A DNA stretch of 38,734 nt from CAZTTG01 sp964615935 (GTDB lineage: Bacteria; Planctomycetota; UBA1135; GCA-002686595), in contig CAZTTG010000060.1 in NCBI GenBank assembly GCA_964615935.1, positions 1 through 38,734 of the forward strand, in the 5' to 3' direction. Position 1 is the stretch's first letter; every line of letters starts with the position of its first letter. Both the position numbers and the translations under genes were made by a program. Shown here piece by piece: positions 27,679 to 37,112 of the stretch. Below the pieces are notes generated by a model that worked only from the letters and a program-made list of their open reading frames with translations, was not told the origin of the DNA and ran no database searches.

Positions 27679-29376
27679 TCAGCCCGCGGACGCAGCTCCC
27701 GCGCCGCGGCGGTAGATCCACGCGCTCCCGCTGACGAAGTACAGCAGGGAGCAGGCCAGCAGCGCCCCCTTGAAGAGCTCGATCCGCGAGGCGCGATCTC
27801 CCTCGTCGGAGAGGAGGACCAGCAAGGGGAGGAGCAGGCAGGCGAGGAGGGAGGCGAGGGCCAGGACTCCGGCCAGGCGCACCGCCGGCGAGGTGGGGGC
27901 CGGGGCGGCCGGCGGCGGCGCGGCGACCGCCTCCGGGGGGGTCGTGCGGGCCGCGGGCGCGACCTCCTCCGCGCCGCCCGCCTTCGAGCCCGCCGTGGCC
28001 CGCACCAGCACCGCGTAGAGGATCCCGGCGACGGCCCAGGCCGGCACCCCGAGGAAGAAGAGGTGCACCGCTCCGGTCTGCCACAGGACCACCGAGCCCA
28101 GGCTGGCCGCACCCCAGGAGACCAGCGCCGGCGCGTGCCAGGTGCCCGGCTCGCGCGGGCCCACGCCCATGCGCGGCAGCAGCCAGTGCTCGGCCACGAC
28201 GATCCCCCCGATCGGGGCGAGCAGCACGCCGTAGATCCCAACGAAGCCGAGCAGCTTGGCGAACACGAAGGGCGAGCAGGCGATCAAGGTCGTGAGCGCG
28301 CCCGCCACCAGGGTCACCTTCCAGCGCGGCCAGTTCGGAGTGACCGCCTGCAGGGCCAGGCCCGCCCGGTAGAGGGTGGGGTTGGAGGTCGTCCAGCCGG
28401 CGATCACCACCGCCACGGCCCCGGCCACGCCGAGCGCGTGATGGGCCACCGCCCCCGAGTCCAGCTCGGTCAGCGGCAGGCTGGCGGCGTGCGCCGCGGC
28501 CGCGCCCATGACGCCGGCGCAGATCCACGCCAGGTAGTGGCCCAGGAACATCCCGAAGGCCGAGTTGAGGCCGTACCAGGGGCGCCGCGCGTAGCGGAAG
28601 ATCGCCAGGTCCGAGAGGCCCAGGTGCATGGCGATGTTGCAGATCCAGGCGAAGGCGGCCACGTGCCAGAAGCTCAGGCCCGCTCCGCCGTCCGCGGCCA
28701 CGCCCGTCCAGATGCGCTCGCGCGCCACCTCCAGGAAGCCCGGCGAGCCCTCCCCCCCGAGCGAGGCCGCCAGCTCCGGCCAGGTCGCCAGCGCGCCGCC
28801 CGCGAACATGACGATCATCCAGGGCGCGCACAGGGTCGCGAACTGCGCCAGCCGGGTGAAGCCCCAGATCGCCAGCCCCACCACCACCGCTCCGACCGCG
28901 ACGACCACCAGCACGAAGCGCAGGTCGTCGGGATACCAGTGGGTCTGCGGCGGGATGCCGAAGGGCAGGCGCACCGCCGAGGCGGAGACCGTGATCATGG
29001 CCCCCGCGAGGATGCAGTAGAGGAGCGCGTTGAGGACGTTGTAGAGGGATGTGACCCCCGGCCCCACCAGGCGGCGCAGATACCAGTAGAGGGTCAGGCG
29101 CGTCTGCGCGGCGATGGGCGCGCAGATCAGCGCCCAGGAGAGCACCGCCATCAGGTTGCCCAGGAGCAGGCCCAGGAGCACGTCCGAGGTGCGGGCCCCC
29201 CAGCTCACGAACAGCGCCCCGATGACGAACTCGGTGGCGGCCACGTGCTCGCCGGCGTACATGCCCGCGAAGCGCCAGCCGCCGTGCAGCCGGTCGCCCG
29301 AGACCGGCTCGCGGTCGTACTCGTAGAGCTGGTCCAGCCGCCTGGCGACCTCGTGACTGCGGGATGCGCTCGACAT
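27679..29376 (-). CDS. NCS1-type nucleobase/allantoin permease-like transporter
   Basis: 565 residues with about twelve hydrophobic helices, starting after a short cytoplasmic segment (REPVSGDRLHGGWRFAGMYA, reminiscent of purine-cytosine permeases). GEHVAATEFVIGALFVSWGA, GLSDLAIFRYARRPWYG and GWTTSNPTLYRAGLALQAV resemble helices 1, 6 and 8 of NCS1 transporters, which take up purines, pyrimidines, hydantoins or related compounds with Na+ or H+. After about residue 455 there is an Ala/Pro-rich cytoplasmic linker and two extra hydrophobic segments not usual for the family. GGAGGAAGGAGG precedes the ATG at 29376. The substrate cannot be told from the sequence. Confidence 0.8.
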   Translation of the reverse strand: MSSASRSHEVARRLDQLYEYDREPVSGDRLHGGWRFAGMYAGEHVAATEFVIGALFVSWGARTSDVLLGLLLGNLMAVLSWALICAPIAAQTRLTLYWYLRRLVGPGVTSLYNVLNALLYCILAGAMITVSASAVRLPFGIPPQTHWYPDDLRFVLVVVAVGAVVVGLAIWGFTRLAQFATLCAPWMIVMFAGGALATWPELAASLGGEGSPGFLEVARERIWTGVAADGGAGLSFWHVAAFAWICNIAMHLGLSDLAIFRYARRPWYGLNSAFGMFLGHYLAWICAGVMGAAAAHAASLPLTELDSGAVAHHALGVAGAVAVVIAGWTTSNPTLYRAGLALQAVTPNWPRWKVTLVAGALTTLIACSPFVFAKLLGFVGIYGVLLAPIGGIVVAEHWLLPRMGVGPREPGTWHAPALVSWGAASLGSVVLWQTGAVHLFFLGVPAWAVAGILYAVLVRATAGSKAGGAEEVAPAARTTPPEAVAAPPPAAPAPTSPAVRLAGVLALASLLACLLLPLLVLLSDEGDRASRIELFKGALLACSLLYFVSGSAWIYRRGAGAASAG

Positions 29377-29501
29377 GGGCAGGCCTCCTTCCTCCGGCGT
29401 CTGGGCCGGATCTTGCCATTCCCCGTCGGCCGCGTCACCAGTGGGATGAGTGCGGGAGCGAGCCGCTCCCCCGAGAGCGCCGATCCGGGTACCATCCAGG
29501 G

Positions 29502-31079
29502 ATGACCGAGGAGGGTCGTACTGCCGGCAAGCCCACGTCGAAGGCCGACCTCGATGCGTGCACCATCGGCGGCGCCCGACCGCACGGCGGACCGATCCAC
29601 CTGGCCGAGTACGACCCCCGCTGGCCCGAGCTGTTCGAGCGGGAAGCCGCGCGCATCGAGCGCGCGCTCGGCGACACCGCCATGCGCGTCGAGCACGTCG
29701 GCTCGACTTCGGTCCCGGGCCTCGCGGCCAAGCCCGTCATCGACATCCTCCTGGAGGTGCCCGACTCGGGTGGCGAGTCGGCCTACGTGGCCCCCCTCGA
29801 GTCACACGGCTACGAGCTGCGCATCCGCGAGCCCGACTGGTGGGAGCACCGCATGCTCAAGGGACCCGATACGGACGTGAACCTCCACGTCTTCACGGCG
29901 GGCTGTCCGGAGATCGACCGCATGCTGAGGTTCCGGGACCACCTGCGCGCCAGCCCGTCCGACCGGAGGCTCTACGAGCTCCGGAAGCGCGAGCTGGCAT
30001 CGCGCGAGTGGGCCTACGTCCAGCACTACGCGGACGCCAAGACGAGGGTCATCGAGGACATCCTCGCCAGAGCCGATGCCGGCGCCCGCGCCTACCCCGA
30101 CGGCCGCCCCCGGGCCCTCCTGCGGCTCGAGGCCGTCGACCAGGGGATCGTCCTGCGGCACGGCGACGGACCGGCCGGCTGCGACGCGCTGGGCGCCCGC
30201 GACGTGTGGGCGTGGGAGAGCGACGGCCTCTTCCACATGCACTACGACGGCGCCGGCGCCGGCGGCTGGCTCGCCTGCCTGGCCACCAGCGAGGACCTGG
30301 TCCGCTGGGAGAAGCGCGGGCCGGTCCTGGACTTCGGGCCGCCGGGAAGCGACGACTCGGGCACCGCCTCCTATGGCGTGACCTGCTTCGACGCCGGCCG
30401 CTGGCACATGTTCTACGTGGGCACGCCCAACGTCTCCCCCGACCCCGATCGGGTCCCCGCCTTTCCGTACCTCACCCTGAAGGCCGAGGCCGACTCCCCG
30501 CGGGGACCCTGGCGCAAGCGCTACGAGCTGGCTCCCTTCCGCACCCTGGCGGGCACCTACTACTCCTGCACGGCCAGCCCCGGGCAGGTGGTGCGCAGCG
30601 GCGAGGAGTGGCTCATGTTCTTCAGCGCCGCGGCCCTCGAGGAGGGGAGGACGCGCCGCACCCTCTCCATCGCCCGCGCGCCGGATCTCGACGGACCCTG
30701 GCGGGTCGATCCGCGGCCCATCCTGCCCCTGGACGAGCAGATCGAGAACTCCAGCCTCTACTACGAGAGCGCCAACCGCACCTGGTTCCTGTTCACCAAC
30801 CACGTCGGGGTGGACCAGCGGGACGAGTACACCGACGCGGTGTGGGTGTACTGGTCGAAGGACCTCGAGAGCTGGAGCGTCGAGCGCAAGGCCGTCGTGC
30901 TGGACGGGCGGAACTGCACCTGGTCCAGCGACTGCATCGGCCTGCCCTCGGTCCTGCGGCGGGGACACCGCCTGGCCATCCTGTACGATGCTCCCGGAGG
31001 GACGAGCATCAGCCACATGCGGCGGCACGTGGGGCTGGCCTGGCTGGACCTGCCCCTGGAGCCGCCATCACCGGAGTGA
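29502..31079 (+). CDS. GrpB-like nucleotidyltransferase-fold / beta-propeller glycosidase-like fusion
   Basis: 525 residues from the ATG at 29502; no leader. Residues about 30-192 match the GrpB/UPF0157 family: LAEYDPRWPELFEREAARI, EHVGSTSVPGLAAKPVIDIL (65-83) and NLHVFTAG, a nucleotidyltransferase fold of uncertain substrate. Residues about 205-520 resemble the five-bladed beta-propeller of GH43/GH32/GH130-like enzymes: WAWESDGLFHMHYDG, CLATSEDLVRWEKRGPVL, GRWHMFYVGTPN, GEEWLMFFSAA, WFLFTNHVG and VYWSKDLESWSVE. Full-length GrpB proteins normally end after the first domain, so this is a genuine fusion. It is in series with the CoA-binding gene (gap of 6 bases) and rhaT. A sugar-active role is inferred from the neighbours. 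Confidence 0.8.
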   Translation: MTEEGRTAGKPTSKADLDACTIGGARPHGGPIHLAEYDPRWPELFEREAARIERALGDTAMRVEHVGSTSVPGLAAKPVIDILLEVPDSGGESAYVAPLESHGYELRIREPDWWEHRMLKGPDTDVNLHVFTAGCPEIDRMLRFRDHLRASPSDRRLYELRKRELASREWAYVQHYADAKTRVIEDILARADAGARAYPDGRPRALLRLEAVDQGIVLRHGDGPAGCDALGARDVWAWESDGLFHMHYDGAGAGGWLACLATSEDLVRWEKRGPVLDFGPPGSDDSGTASYGVTCFDAGRWHMFYVGTPNVSPDPDRVPAFPYLTLKAEADSPRGPWRKRYELAPFRTLAGTYYSCTASPGQVVRSGEEWLMFFSAAALEEGRTRRTLSIARAPDLDGPWRVDPRPILPLDEQIENSSLYYESANRTWFLFTNHVGVDQRDEYTDAVWVYWSKDLESWSVERKAVVLDGRNCTWSSDCIGLPSVLRRGHRLAILYDAPGGTSISHMRRHVGLAWLDLPLEPPSPE

Positions 31080-31085
31080 AGCGCC

Positions 31086-31523
31086 ATGACCTCGAGCTAT
31101 GAGACGTTCTTCGAGAAGGGCTCCTTCGCCGTCGTGGGGAACGCGGCCAGGGGCAGCTTCCCCAAGCTCACCTACCGCGGCCTGAAGAGCATGGGCAAGA
31201 CCGTCTACCCCGTGGACCCATCGGGGAAGGCGGTCGAGGGCGACGAGTCCTTCCCCGACCTCGCCGCGCTGCCGGGCCCGGTGGACGCGGTCGTGATCGA
31301 GGTGCCCAAGGAGGAGACCCGCGACTGGGTGGAGAGGGCCGCCGACGCCGGCGTCCGGGACGTGTGGATCCACATGCGCCGCGAGACCCCGGAGGCCCTC
31401 GCCCTGGCCCAGGAGCGCGGCCTCGACCTCCGCTTCGGCACCTGCGCGGTGATGTACGTCACCCCCGGCTTCACCTACCACGCCATCCACCGCGGGATCA
31501 TGAAGCTCCTGCGGAAGTACTGA
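31086..31523 (+). CDS. CoA-binding Rossmann-fold protein (COG1832-like)
   Basis: 145 residues. FAVVGNAARGSFPKLTYRGL and KTVYPVDP form the nucleotide-binding start of CoA-binding domain proteins; VDAVVIEVPKEETRDWVERA, GVRDVWIHM and LRFGTCAVMYV continue the fold, and the length is normal for the stand-alone family. No catalytic residues are evident, so it is taken as a CoA or nucleotide binder, possibly regulatory. GGAG lies just upstream, overlapping the stop of the previous gene; rhaT follows 18 bases later, so a three-gene operon is likely. Confidence 0.85.
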   Translation: MTSSYETFFEKGSFAVVGNAARGSFPKLTYRGLKSMGKTVYPVDPSGKAVEGDESFPDLAALPGPVDAVVIEVPKEETRDWVERAADAGVRDVWIHMRRETPEALALAQERGLDLRFGTCAVMYVTPGFTYHAIHRGIMKLLRKY

Positions 31524-31541
31524 TCCAAGGCGCCCGTCCCC

Positions 31542-32900
31542 ATGCCCCCCAATCCCTTCCTCGGAGTCCTCCTGCACGCCATCGGCGGCCTGGCCGCCGG
31601 CAGCTTCTACACGCCGCTGCGCAAGGTGCGGCGGTGGTCGTGGGAGAGCTACTGGCTCTTCATGGGCCTGGTCGCGTGGATCGTCACGCCCTGCCTGGTG
31701 GCCTGGCTGACCACGCCCCGGCTCGTCTCGGTGCTCGCCGAAAGCCCGAAGAGCAGCCTGGGCTGGGCCTACTTCTTCGGCGCGGTGTGGGGCGTGGGCT
31801 CGGCCACCTTCGGCCTCACCATGCGCTACCTGGGGATCGCCCTGGGCATGGCCGTGGCCCTGGGCTTCTGCGCCATCTTCGGCTTCCTGATCCCGCCCCT
31901 GTTCAAGGGCGAGCTGGCCGGCTTCGCCGCCAGCGGCTCGGGCCAGATCATCCTCGGCGGGGTGGTCGTCTGCATGGCGGGCATCGCCGTCTGCGGCTGG
32001 GCCGGGGTGCGCAAGGAGCGCGAGGTCAGCGAGGAGGAGAAGAAGGAGAGCGTCGAGGAGTTCGCCCTGGTCAAGGGCCTGATCGTCGCGGTCATCGCCG
32101 GGGTGATGAGCGCCGGCTTCGCCTACGGCATCCAGGCCGGCCAGCCCATCGCGAAGGTGGCCCTGGAGGCCGGGGTCAACCCCCTCTTCCAGAACAACGC
32201 GAGCCTCCTGGTGATCACCTCCGGTGGTTTCACCGTCAACCTGGTCTGGTGCCTGGTGCTGGCCCGCAAGAACCGCTCCCTCGGGGACTACGTGAAGGGC
32301 CCCCCGCGGATCCAGCTCGCCAACTACCTCCTGTGCGCCCTGGGGGGCTCGATCTGGTACTTCCAGTTCTTCTTCTACGGCATGGGGACGACCCGCATGG
32401 GGGAGTACGACTTCTCGAGCTGGACGCTCCACATGGCCTTCATCATCGTCTTCAGCAACCTCTGGGGGATGGCGCTGAGGGAGTGGAAGGGCTGCAGCCG
32501 CCGCACCCTGTGGATGGTCGGGGGTGGCATCGCGGTGCTGGTCGCCTCCACCATGATCATCGGCGAGGGCAACCGCCGACAGGCCGGGGAGGCGAGCTCC
32601 TTCCTACCTCTGCCGCCGGATCGAGACGGGACCCAGGAGGCCCGCGTCGCGCTCCTCCCGGGTGGGGGCCCGGGGGCGCCAGCTCATCCGGCCGGCCTCG
32701 GCGTGCTGGCTCATGGCGTTGCAGAGCAGGTTTCCGACGCGGACGAGGACGCGGTTCTCGCCGGCGACCACGGCCCCGCCGATCTCGTACTCGAAGGGGG
32801 GCCACAGGCGCGCGCCCACGGGCTCGCCGTTGACCCACACCTCGGCCATGTGGCGGACCTCGCCCAGGTCCAGGACCAGGCGCCCGCCGGCGGTGGGTGA
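31542..32900 (+). CDS. rhaT: L-rhamnose/proton symporter RhaT with antisense tail
   Basis: 452 residues. The first ~345 have the ten-helix plan and motifs of RhaT: GGLAAGSFYTPLRKVRRWSW, WEAYW-like WESYWLFMGLV, GVGSATFGLTMRYLGIALGM, SAGFAYGIQAG, NLLC-like NYLLCALGGSIWYFQFFFYG and SNLWGMALREWKG. It imports L-rhamnose with protons across the inner membrane. E. coli RhaT is about 344 residues. Here the frame continues past EGN (about residue 343) for ~108 Pro/Gly/Ala-rich residues that lie antisense to the glycosidase gene at 32604. The real end is therefore probably near 32575-32600, with a lost stop or an indel. Start MPPNPFLGVLLHAIGG fits the family. Confidence 0.85.
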   Translation: MPPNPFLGVLLHAIGGLAAGSFYTPLRKVRRWSWESYWLFMGLVAWIVTPCLVAWLTTPRLVSVLAESPKSSLGWAYFFGAVWGVGSATFGLTMRYLGIALGMAVALGFCAIFGFLIPPLFKGELAGFAASGSGQIILGGVVVCMAGIAVCGWAGVRKEREVSEEEKKESVEEFALVKGLIVAVIAGVMSAGFAYGIQAGQPIAKVALEAGVNPLFQNNASLLVITSGGFTVNLVWCLVLARKNRSLGDYVKGPPRIQLANYLLCALGGSIWYFQFFFYGMGTTRMGEYDFSSWTLHMAFIIVFSNLWGMALREWKGCSRRTLWMVGGGIAVLVASTMIIGEGNRRQAGEASSFLPLPPDRDGTQEARVALLPGGGPGAPAHPAGLGVLAHGVAEQVSDADEDAVLAGDHGPADLVLEGGPQARAHGLAVDPHLGHVADLAQVQDQAPAGGG

Positions 32901-35389
32901 GTCCAGGGTGCAGCGGTAGTCGACGAAGCCGCTGAAGCGCTCGAGCTTCCAGTCCAGCCAGGAGGCCAGGGGGCGCTCCACGCCCTCCGGCGAGAGAAGC
33001 TCCTGCGGAGCGCCGAGATCGGGCGCCACGCCGGGAGGCTGCACCGAAGGATCGATGCGGACGCTCCACGGCCCGTCGAGCGCCGCCGGCGGCCCCCAGA
33101 CCTCCTCGGCGCGCGCCGCGACCGGCTGCAGCTCGGGATCGAACACCAGCCAGAAGGCCTGGTAGGGCTCGAAGACGAGCTCCACCAGGCTGCCCGAGGG
33201 CGTCGACCTGGAGGGGACCTCCTCGATGCTCCCCGACTCGCAGTCCCAGATGGAAGCCGATCCCCGGGCGTCGCGGAAGACCAGCGCGCACTCTCGCGCG
33301 CCCCCGGAGTCGTTGACCAGCCAGTAGAGCTCCCGGCCGTCGATCCTTCTGTGCTGGGCGATCAGCGGGAACTCGCCCGACTCGAAGCGGGTCTGGGGCG
33401 CGAGGCCGGGCGCTCCGGCCTCGACCAGGGGCGCGAGGCCGTCGGGCGCGCGGCGCANNNNNNNNNNNNNNNNNNNNNNNNNNNNNNNNNNNNNNNNNNN
33501 NNNNNNNNNNNNNNNNNNNNNNNNNNNNNNNNNNNNNNNNNNNNNNNNNNNNNNNNNTAGGGGATGGCCGCCAGGTCGCGCTCGAGGTTGATCCCGTGGG
33601 GGACGATGTGGCTGACGCCCCAGGCGATCACGGCGTTGACCGCCCGCTTCATCAGCACCGGAGACATCTGCCAGCCGGCGACGCCCAGGATCTCGCTCTG
33701 GAAGCGGCGGCCCTCGAACTCCGCAACCGACTGGGTCTCCTTGAAGTCGTGGACCTTCAAGGCCTTCTCCACCAGGCAGTCGTTGCCCGGCAGGCTGACG
33801 GCGCGCTGCGCGCGGAAGAAGTCGCCCACGGCGTAGGCCTGGACGAAGAGGGTCTCCTCCCACAGGTTGGAGATGCAGTACATGCCGCGCGCCTCGAGCC
33901 AGCGGCTCACCGCTCCCAGGTAGCCGTCGGCGTAGATCTCCGAGACGACGTCGTGCCAGTCCCAGCGGGCCGCGGCCCAGCGGCCCTCGACGTCCTCGTC
34001 GATCAGGAGCGGCATCCAGGCGCGGAGGTCGCGCCCCTTGCGCTCGCGGTACTCGCGCTCGAGGTCGTCGGACCAGGCGAGCTTGTAGCCGTAGTCCCCC
34101 TCGTTGTCGACGAACACGCCCGGCGCGGCGCCGCCCATGCGCGCGCCCAGGGCTTCGGCGTAGGGCTCGTGGGCGATCTCGATGAAGGCCGGCGTCAGGC
34201 GGCGGTCGATGTAGTTGACCTTCCCGCCGTCCACGCCCGCGTGGAAGCGCTTCTCGAAGGAGTAGACGCGCCAGCGGCCCTCGGGGGCGCGCCAGGCGAG
34301 GGCCGGGCCCGATCCGATGAGCCGCAGGCTGTCGCTCTCGATCCGCGCGGGCACGTGGAGGTCGCCCTCGGGGAGGTTCCAGGGCGGGCTCTTCGACGAC
34401 TCGCCCGTGACGACCGGCGCGACCCAGCCGCCGTCGTCGTAGTCCGCCGAGCGCCAGCCGGGCCCGGCCTCGGCGCTGGTGCGCCAGGAGCCGTCCGTCA
34501 CCAGCGTCTCGGCCGCGCCGTCCTCGTAGACGATCTCCAGTCCGAGGTTCAGCCCGCAGGGCCCGGCGGCGTTGCGGGCCAGGACGGCGATCTGGTTGCG
34601 CCCCTCCCGGAGCTTCCCCGCCAGGTCGAAGCGCGACACCTGCCACCAGACCTCGCTGTCGCCCAGCTTCTCGCCGTTGAGGAAGACCATCACCTGGTCG
34701 TCCGCGGTGGCCGCCATGGACGCCGAGGCGATCCGCGGGGCCCGCTCCACGTGCAGAGCGCGACGGAACCACGCCTGGCCGCCGTCGACCTGGGCTTCGG
34801 GGTGCCAGATCCACTGGCCCAGACGGGGTCGCGCGGGAGGGGGCGCGGCGCTCTCGGGCTGGGCGCGGCGCGCGGCGACGGTGAAGAAGGACTCGGGGAG
34901 CTGGACCTCACCTCCGCCTTCGACGTCGCGCACGCTCCAGTCCAGCGAGACCGCGGCCAGCTCCGGGTGCGCCTCCAGCACGCGGCCGTCGGCCTGGCCG
35001 CTGGGCCACCAGTACTCGTCGCAGTACCCGAGGTAGGCGCCCGCCGCCTCGGCCTGGTCCAGCGCGGCGCCGAAGGCCTCGAACCACTCGGGCGCGAGCC
35101 AGGACTCGCGCGGCAGGCCGCGGCGCGGGTGGGCGTAGCCGGGGTTGAGCCCCTGCCGGCACATCTCCCGCGCCATGGCGGCCGTCTGCTCCGGGTCCAG
35201 CGCCGCGTCCCAGAACCAGAAGGCGAAGGGGGCGTAGATCAGGTCGGGGGAGGCGAAGCCGGCGCGCAGCTCATCGAAGCCGACCGCCGGCCGTCGTCCC
35301 CGGTCCTCGGACCGCCCGCTCTCCTGGGCCAGGCAGGCCGTGCCGCCCAAGCTCGCCGCGAGCACCAGCGCGATCGTTCCGCTGCGCAT
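32604..35389 (-). CDS. GH106-like alpha-L-rhamnosidase, exported, interrupted by assembly gap
   Basis: Start at ATG 35389 (or 35401), followed by a signal peptide ALVLAASLGGTACLAQ. The N-terminal part matches GH106-type glycosidases: FASPDLIYAPFAFWFWDAAL, MCRQGLNPGYAHPRRG, GAYLGYCDEYWWPSGQA, VFVDNEGDYGYKLAW and GWQMSPVLMKRAVNAVIAWG-VSHIVPHGINL. The C-terminal part (GRLVLDLGEVRHMAEVWVNG, LWPPFEYEIGGAVVAGENRV) is the terminal beta-sandwich. Between them 33458-33557 is N; GH106 proteins usually carry another 100 or more residues after HGIN, so the true gap is probably longer than 100 bases, and the flanking frames do not match across it. Alpha-L-rhamnosides are the likely substrate, fitting the adjacent rhaT. 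The gene follows the URO-D-like gene by 9-21 bases. Confidence 0.8.
33458..33557. other. 100-N assembly gap
   Basis: Exactly 100 N, the conventional placeholder for a scaffold join of unknown size. It falls inside the rhamnosidase gene, so the middle of that protein is missing here. Sequence on both sides reads as the same gene on the same strand, supporting the join. Confidence 0.99.
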
Positions 35390-35410
35390 GGCGACCCCCA
35401 TTCCCTCTCG

Positions 35411-36388
35411 TCACCGGTACCAGCCGTGCTCCCGGGCGGTCGCGTAGGCCAGCTCGACCCGCTCCAGGGAGGTGTCCGGCTGCACCGTGTGCTCGGTGTT
35501 GAAGATGAAGCCGCCGCCCGGCTTGCAGGTGAGGACGTTCTCGCGCACGTGGCGGACGAGCTCCTCCTCGCTGGCGAAGGGGAGCTGGTGGCGGATGTCC
35601 AGGCCGCCGTGGATGGTGAGGCGATCGCCCCAGCTGGCCTTCACGTCGGCCAGGTCCATGCCGGCCGACTGTTGCAGGGGGTGCATCACGCTGATCCCCA
35701 TCCCGATCAGGTCGTCGATGATGGGGCGGAAGTAGCCGCAGGAGTGAAGCGAGCAGGGCAGGCCCCGCTCCCGGCCCGGCGCGATGATCGCGCCGTCCAG
35801 GGGGGCGATGCGCTCCCGCCAGCTGGCCGGGCTGACGATCATGTTCCCGTTGCCGCCCACGTCGCCGCTGACGTGCAGCACGTCGATGCCCAGCTCCACG
35901 GCGTTCCGCGCGACGCGGGTGGACCAGTCGGCGAGCTGGCGGAAGAAGGCCTGCACCTCCGGCTCCCACAGGCCGAAGCGCAGCAGGGTCGGCTCCACGC
36001 CGATGAAGGAGTAGGCGCTCTCCAGGACCCCCCAGACGTGGGCCAGGACGCACTTGTCCGATCCATGGCGCTCGACCAGTTCCCTCACCTCGGCGTAGAT
36101 CGCGGGGTCGTCGGGATCGAGGAAGTCGCCCTGGCCGACGTCCTCGAAGCGCATGTTCATCAGCTCCTCGAGGAACTCGGGGTTGTGCCGGTTGGGGGGC
36201 GGGGTGATGGCCATGAAGACGTCGGTGCCGAGCTCCTCGTGGAAGCGCTCCAGGCTCCCGTACCGCTCGACCACCCGGCCGCAGACGTCCTTGCGGTACA
36301 TCCAGACGTTCAGCGGCACCCGGTCGGGCTCCTCGTGGCGGATGGCCGCCAGGGCCCGCTCCTTGCCGCTCATGGTCTCGCGCTGCAT
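35411..36388 (-). CDS. Uroporphyrinogen decarboxylase/MtaA-like barrel protein
   Basis: 325 residues from ATG 36388 (an internal ATG at 36373 is possible). MSGKERALAAIRHEEPDRVP is the typical N-terminus of the URO-D/methyltransferase superfamily. SLHSCGYFRPIIDDLIGMGI carries the His-x-Cys zinc motif of corrinoid methyltransferases of the MtaA type, and WGDRLTIHGGLDI and GGFIFNTEHTV complete the barrel. It lacks the context of haem synthesis, and such paralogues often lie beside glycosidase genes in planctomycetes and relatives, with unclear substrates; a methyl-transfer role is possible. It is the first gene of a probable operon with the rhamnosidase. Confidence 0.85.
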   Translation of the reverse strand: MQRETMSGKERALAAIRHEEPDRVPLNVWMYRKDVCGRVVERYGSLERFHEELGTDVFMAITPPPNRHNPEFLEELMNMRFEDVGQGDFLDPDDPAIYAEVRELVERHGSDKCVLAHVWGVLESAYSFIGVEPTLLRFGLWEPEVQAFFRQLADWSTRVARNAVELGIDVLHVSGDVGGNGNMIVSPASWRERIAPLDGAIIAPGRERGLPCSLHSCGYFRPIIDDLIGMGISVMHPLQQSAGMDLADVKASWGDRLTIHGGLDIRHQLPFASEEELVRHVRENVLTCKPGGGFIFNTEHTVQPDTSLERVELAYATAREHGWYR

Positions 36389-36551
36389 GTTCGTCCCCGC
36401 TCCGAGGCGGAGGCCCACGATAGCGGCGTCCCGGGCGCGATCTCGGCGGCAACCGTGGAATTGTGCCGGGCGTTCCCCGGCTTCCTCCGGCCCTGGTACT
36501 CTGGGAGGGCTTGGCGGTGGACCGGCGGTCCGGTCCCGGAGAGGAGGTCGG

Positions 36552-37112
36552 ATGCCCTCGCGGCGCAACCCCCAGCTCGTCCAGCATCAATCCTGGCTGC
36601 GGCGTCGTGCGCGCGGTCTGCTGAGTCCGCGCCTGAGGCGGTGGATGGACAGCGGGGATCTGGCCCAGGAGGCGTACCTGCTCGCCCGGCGTGACCTGCG
36701 CGGGCGGGAGTTCTCGGGCGAGTCCGGCTTCCGGAGCTGGCTGTGGGTCGTCCTTCGTAACCTGGTCGCTGGCAAGGCGCGCCGCATGCCCGCGGATCAG
36801 GCCGGCGAGGTCTCCTGGAGCCGGCTGCCGGGTCGCGAGCCCTCGCCCTCGACCGGCTTGCGCGCTCTCGATCAGGACCGGGAGGTCGCTCGCCGCCTGC
36901 GGATCCTGCCGGAAAAGGAGCGGGCGGTGGTAACATTGCGCATCGTCGAGGAGCTTCCCTTCCGGGAGATCTCCGCGCGGCTGGGCCTCAGCGAGGGCGC
37001 TGCCCGGGTGGCCTTCCATCGGAGCATCCACAAGTTGCGCGCGGCGAGTCGGGATGATGACGAAGCTGGGAGCCGACCGGGTCTGGGATCAGTGGGTCGA
37101 GGCCACCGCTGA
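36552..37112 (+). CDS. ECF-type RNA polymerase sigma factor
   Basis: 186 residues from ATG 36552, with GAGGAGG upstream. Residues about 10-75 form sigma region 2 (QHQSWLRRRARGLLSPRLRR, SGDLAQEAYLLARRDL, FRSWLWVVLRNLVAGKARR). Residues about 115-165 form region 4 with a helix-turn-helix (LPEKERAVVTLRIVEELPFR, EISARLGLSEGAARVAFHRS). It should direct RNA polymerase to a set of promoters. Its 3' end overlaps the kinase gene by 56-59 bases in another frame, so the two are translationally coupled; kinase-linked ECF factors are a planctomycete hallmark, where the kinase presumably controls the sigma factor. Confidence 0.88.
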   Translation: MPSRRNPQLVQHQSWLRRRARGLLSPRLRRWMDSGDLAQEAYLLARRDLRGREFSGESGFRSWLWVVLRNLVAGKARRMPADQAGEVSWSRLPGREPSPSTGLRALDQDREVARRLRILPEKERAVVTLRIVEELPFREISARLGLSEGAARVAFHRSIHKLRAASRDDDEAGSRPGLGSVGRGHR

